8,974 nt of DNA, taken from NCBI GenBank assembly GCA_029858605.1, contig JAOUET010000065.1, forward strand, positions 1 through 8,974, in the 5' to 3' direction. The notes beneath the pieces are model-generated. The model saw only the letters and a program-made list of their open reading frames with translations, was not told the DNA's origin and ran no database searches. Source of the stretch: Coriobacteriia bacterium. GTDB taxonomy: Bacteria; Actinomycetota; Coriobacteriia; Anaerosomatales; JAENZW01. Position 1 is the stretch's first letter. Each line of letters opens with the position of its first letter. Position numbers and translations under genes: made by a program. Below, one piece after another: positions 6,874-8,974 of the stretch.

Positions 6874-6892
6874 CCCGCTTCGGAGGGGCTTT
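6874..6892 (+). terminator. Weak candidate intrinsic terminator after the NHL gene
   Basis: CCC (6874-6876) and GGG (6885-6887) pair across a G/A mismatch and a C-G pair that closes a TTCG tetraloop (6879-6882). Only three T residues follow, so termination would be weak. Its position between the NHL stop and the tup promoter is what makes it plausible. Confidence 0.3.
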
Positions 6893-6920
6893 ACGCTACT
6901 TGCGTCGCGGGCTGCTCGGA

Positions 6921-6949
6921 TTGTCCGTTTGCCTCAGCCGATGTATCCT
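6921..6949 (+). promoter_or_regulatory. Putative promoter of the tungstate transporter operon
   Basis: TTGTCC (6921-6926, 4 of 6 matches to TTGACA) and TATCCT (6944-6949, 4 of 6 matches to TATAAT) are separated by exactly 17 bases. Transcription would begin near 6956 and give a leader of about 150 bases before tupA, just enough to hold the structured element that follows. Confidence 0.45.
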
Positions 6950-6984
6950 AGTAAATCGTCGCGTGGCCAGCTGCGGCCGCGCGG

Positions 6985-7088
6985 CAGTGTCTCCGAGCCC
7001 GGAGCACCTAACGCGTCGCTGCCTGCAGGGTGGCGCACCATGGATCCCGGGCCGACAGGGTCGTGAGGGAAACGTCACGGCCTCCCGT
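6985..7088 (+). ncRNA. Probable Moco/Tuco-type riboswitch in the tupA leader
   Basis: The leader is richly structured. CTCC (6991-6994) can pair with GGAG (7001-7004). A seven-pair hairpin joins 7017-7023 with 7029-7035. A hairpin 7062-7066/7075-7079 carries a GAAA tetraloop (7069-7072) closed by G7068-C7073. CGGG (7048-7051) can pair with CCCG (7084-7087) to enclose it. The blocks CTCCGAGCC, GGAGCACC and GGCCTCCCG, and the GAAA loop, match my memory of the Moco RNA motif, of which tungsten-cofactor (Tuco) variants are known upstream of tungstate genes. The element ends just before the tupA ribosome site, so ligand binding could block translation; the CUCC within its 3' strand could also pair with the GGGG of that site. 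The fit to the family is by recollection, not alignment. Confidence 0.6.
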
Positions 7089-7094
7089 ACTTGG

Positions 7095-7102
7095 AAAGGG
7101 GA
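7095..7102 (+). promoter_or_regulatory. Ribosome binding site of tupA
   Basis: AAAGGGGA lies 6 bases before the ATG at 7109. It overlaps the region an in-frame TTG start at 7091 would need, so the ATG is the true start. Confidence 0.6.
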
Positions 7103-7108
7103 TCACAG

Positions 7109-7975
7109 ATGACGCAGCCTATATGGACGCCTCTCTCGAGGCGTGTCGCGGGAGCGCTTCTCGCGACAGTGTTGGCCCTATCCCTCGTCGCATGCAACAG
7201 CCAAGAACGCGATGGTGAGAACGGCGAGGGGGCCGAAGTCACCGAACTCATTCTCGCTTCGACGACCTCCACACAAGACTCAGGGTTGTTCGACGAACTC
7301 ATCCCAGCGTTCGAAGAAGCGAATCCCGAGTACAAACTGAAAGTCGTAGCCGTCGGCACCGGTGAGGCGCTAGAGCTAGGCAAGAACAAGGACGCCGATG
7401 TCCTGCTCGTCCACGCCAGGAGCGACGAAGAAGCATTCGTCGCAGAGGGGTACGGAGTCGAGCGCAAGGACGTCATGTACAACGATTTCGTGATTGTCGG
7501 CCCAGAGGCCGATACCTCCGGCGTTGGCGCTTCAGCCGACGCGGCGGCAGCCATGAAGGCGATATCGGGTGGCGCCGCCCCATTCTTCTCTCGCGGCGAC
7601 GACTCGGGCACGAACAAGAAGGAACTCAAGCTCTGGGAAGTGGCCTCCGTCGACCCGGCTGGGGCCGTCTGGTACGAGCAGACGGGTCAGGGCATGGGCG
7701 ACACGCTCAAGGTCGCGTCCGAGAAGCAGGGCTACACCATGACTGACCGTGCCACCTTCCTGAACATGCGGGACGCTCTCGACGTCGTGGTCGTCTTCGA
7801 GGGCGACCCCGAGCTGTTCAACCAGTACGGCGTCATCCCGGTGACGGACGCCGTGAACCAGAACGGTGCACAAGCTTTCGCGGACTGGATCGTCTCCGAC
7901 GAGGGCCAGAAGGTCATCGCCGAATACGGAGTGGAGACGTTCGGAGAGCCGCTCTTCACGCCCAACGCCGAGTAG
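7109..7975 (+). CDS. tupA: Tungstate ABC transporter substrate-binding lipoprotein TupA
   Basis: A 288-residue solute-binding protein that captures tungstate outside the membrane for import. Residues 1-29 are a lipoprotein signal with lipobox LVAC (Cys29), then a Glu/Gly-rich linker. Family blocks are clear: TTSTQDSG (52-59), AVGTGEALELG (81-91), DADVLLVHA (95-103), MYNDFVIVGP (123-132) and SRGDDSGTNKKE (161-172). The Thr/Ser clusters and the Arg in the last block are the usual oxyanion-contacting positions. These blocks separate TupA from molybdate-binding ModA and from WtpA. The next genes are its permease and ATPase, and a probable cofactor riboswitch lies upstream, which supports tungsten-linked control. 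Molybdate binding as a secondary activity cannot be excluded from sequence. Confidence 0.92.
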   Translation: MTQPIWTPLSRRVAGALLATVLALSLVACNSQERDGENGEGAEVTELILASTTSTQDSGLFDELIPAFEEANPEYKLKVVAVGTGEALELGKNKDADVLLVHARSDEEAFVAEGYGVERKDVMYNDFVIVGPEADTSGVGASADAAAAMKAISGGAAPFFSRGDDSGTNKKELKLWEVASVDPAGAVWYEQTGQGMGDTLKVASEKQGYTMTDRATFLNMRDALDVVVVFEGDPELFNQYGVIPVTDAVNQNGAQAFADWIVSDEGQKVIAEYGVETFGEPLFTPNAE

Positions 7976-7992
7976 ACAAAGGTCAAACTGCG

Positions 7993-8700
7993 ATGAGCAT
8001 CTACGTCGATTCCCTGCGGGAAGGTTTCTCGCTTCTGGCGTCCGGCGGTCTGGACGTCTGGAACATAGTGCTCACGTCGCTGCGCGTCTCCGTCACGGCG
8101 GTGCTCATCTCTCTGGTGCTCGGCATACCGGCGGGCTATATGCTGGGTAGTCGACGCTCGTTCGGGCGTCACGCCGGCCTCGTGCTGGCGAACGCCGGCA
8201 TGGGACTGCCCCCGGTCGTTGTCGGTCTTGCCGTGGCCATGACGTTGTCACGGCGGGGTCCGCTCGGCGAGTTCGGGTTGCTCTACTCGCGTCCTGCGAT
8301 GGTGATCGCACAAGTGATTATCTCGATACCGCTGATAGCGGCCGTGACGGCTGCGGCAGTGTCTTCGGTACCTAGAGAGCTGCGAATGCAGGCGCGCTCT
8401 CTGGGTGCCTCGCACTTGCAGGAGGCGGTACTGACCGTCCGCGAGGCTCGCATGGGCTTGGTGGCGGCCGTTGCCGCGGGTTTCGGTGCGATCATCTCCG
8501 AGGTCGGTGCCGTGATGATGGTCGGCGGCAATCTGCAGGGAGAAACGCGCGTGATGACCACGGCGATTGTCCAGTACTCGCGCATGGGGCGCTACGGAGC
8601 CGCCCTCGCGCTGGGGGTCGTTCTTCTCTCGATGATCATCGTGGTCAACATCGCGCTTACCGGCATGCAGACCTCGGGCGAACGGTGGGAGCGCGGATGA
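7993..8700 (+). CDS. tupB: Tungstate ABC transporter permease TupB
   Basis: A 235-residue integral membrane protein, a typical length for TupB, forming the channel of the importer. About five hydrophobic segments are visible, at roughly residues 24-51, 61-85, 102-126, 148-177 and 203-224. Between the third and fourth lies the cytoplasmic coupling loop (ELRMQARSLGASHLQEAVLT), which matches the EAA motif that docks on the ATPase. GLPPVVVGL and the SEVGAVMMVGGN block are characteristic of Tup/Mod-type permeases. The gene starts 17 bases after tupA, with AAAGG 10 bases before the ATG, and its stop overlaps the next start, so the three genes form one operon. Confidence 0.9.
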   Translation: MSIYVDSLREGFSLLASGGLDVWNIVLTSLRVSVTAVLISLVLGIPAGYMLGSRRSFGRHAGLVLANAGMGLPPVVVGLAVAMTLSRRGPLGEFGLLYSRPAMVIAQVIISIPLIAAVTAAAVSSVPRELRMQARSLGASHLQEAVLTVREARMGLVAAVAAGFGAIISEVGAVMMVGGNLQGETRVMTTAIVQYSRMGRYGAALALGVVLLSMIIVVNIALTGMQTSGERWERG

Positions 8701-8974
8701 CGACTCAGGCGCTCTCGATAGGATGTCGCGACATCCGACACTCCTACAAGACCGGGTTCACGCTCGAAGTGCCCGAGGTCTCAGTCTCTGCGGGCAGCAC
8801 TCTTGCGCTTCTCGGCCCGTCTGGGGCGGGGAAGTCCACGCTGCTGTCCGTTCTCGGCCTTCTGGAGCAGCCTCGCGCGGGCGAAGTGCGTCTGGGCGAC
8901 CGAGTAGTGGGTGTTCGCGATCGCGATGCGCGATTGCAGATGGCTGCAGTGTTCCAGCGGGCATTTCTCTTCAA
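8697..8974 (+). CDS. tupC: Tungstate ABC transporter ATP-binding protein TupC (5' part)
   Basis: The ATG at 8697 overlaps the tupB stop (ATGA), a sign of translational coupling. The frame stays open to the right edge, so only the first 92 residues are seen. Walker A is complete (GPSGAGKST, residues 40-48), preceded by a beta-strand region with an aromatic A-loop candidate (SYKTGF). The Q-loop glutamine (AAVFQRAFLF) lies at the window edge. The signature motif, Walker B and H-loop lie outside. As the third gene after tupA and tupB it is the energising subunit that hydrolyses ATP to drive tungstate import. The sequence alone would only say ABC ATPase; the tup assignment comes from context. Confidence 0.88.
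   Translation, partial: MTTQALSIGCRDIRHSYKTGFTLEVPEVSVSAGSTLALLGPSGAGKSTLLSVLGLLEQPRAGEVRLGDRVVGVRDRDARLQMAAVFQRAFLF

Noticed and set aside
6900..7112. Small frames in the tupA leader (for example 6900-7112 and 7030-7218)
   Set aside because: No ribosome sites or protein-like composition; the region is better explained as a structured RNA leader.

Overview
The window is high-GC DNA from a bacterium. Every gene I can support reads on the + strand. Three large multiheme c-type cytochromes, a monoderm-style lipoprotein-anchored tungstate transporter and the absence of any outer-membrane porin gene suggest an anaerobic metal- or electrode-respiring lineage. Deep-branching Actinomycetota of the Coriobacteriia/OPB41 type would fit, but that placement is inference from gene content and codon usage; no taxonomic marker is present.

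Region 1 (1-3998) is an electron-transfer operon. It opens with the 3' end of a membrane cytochrome b (HyaC/cytochrome b561-like last helix). Three secreted cytochromes follow, with 7, 13 and 20 predicted haem sites (39 CxxCH plus one CxxxxCH). They are built from shared modules. A six-haem module A occurs once in the second protein and twice in the third, with nearly invariant haem spacing. A seven-haem module B makes up the first protein and the C-terminal half of the second. The third ends in a distinct eight-haem module C. The architecture is B; A-B; A-A-C. The simplest reading is that quinol electrons leave the membrane through the cytochrome b and pass along haem chains across the cell envelope.

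Region 2 (about 4121-6845) is probably a second transcription unit with its own promoter. It encodes a membrane-anchored TPR protein and a two-helix membrane protein. The latter has an external six-bladed NHL propeller and a cytosolic C-terminal domain that looks PIN-like. Neither carries haem. They may assemble, hold or regulate the cytochrome system, but this is inferred from position only.

Region 3 (about 6921-8974, running off the right edge) is a tungstate ABC transporter operon, tupA-tupB-tupC. A long structured leader resembling a Moco/Tuco (molybdenum/tungsten cofactor) riboswitch precedes it, under a plausible sigma-70-type promoter. Tungsten supplied here would serve tungstopterin enzymes such as formate dehydrogenase or aldehyde oxidoreductase, which are typical electron donors to a cytochrome b/multiheme route. 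No such enzyme lies in the window.

I saw no mobile element, CRISPR array, tRNA or rRNA. No gene-free stretch exceeds 300 bases; the two longest gaps (3999-4229 and 6846-7108) are described below.
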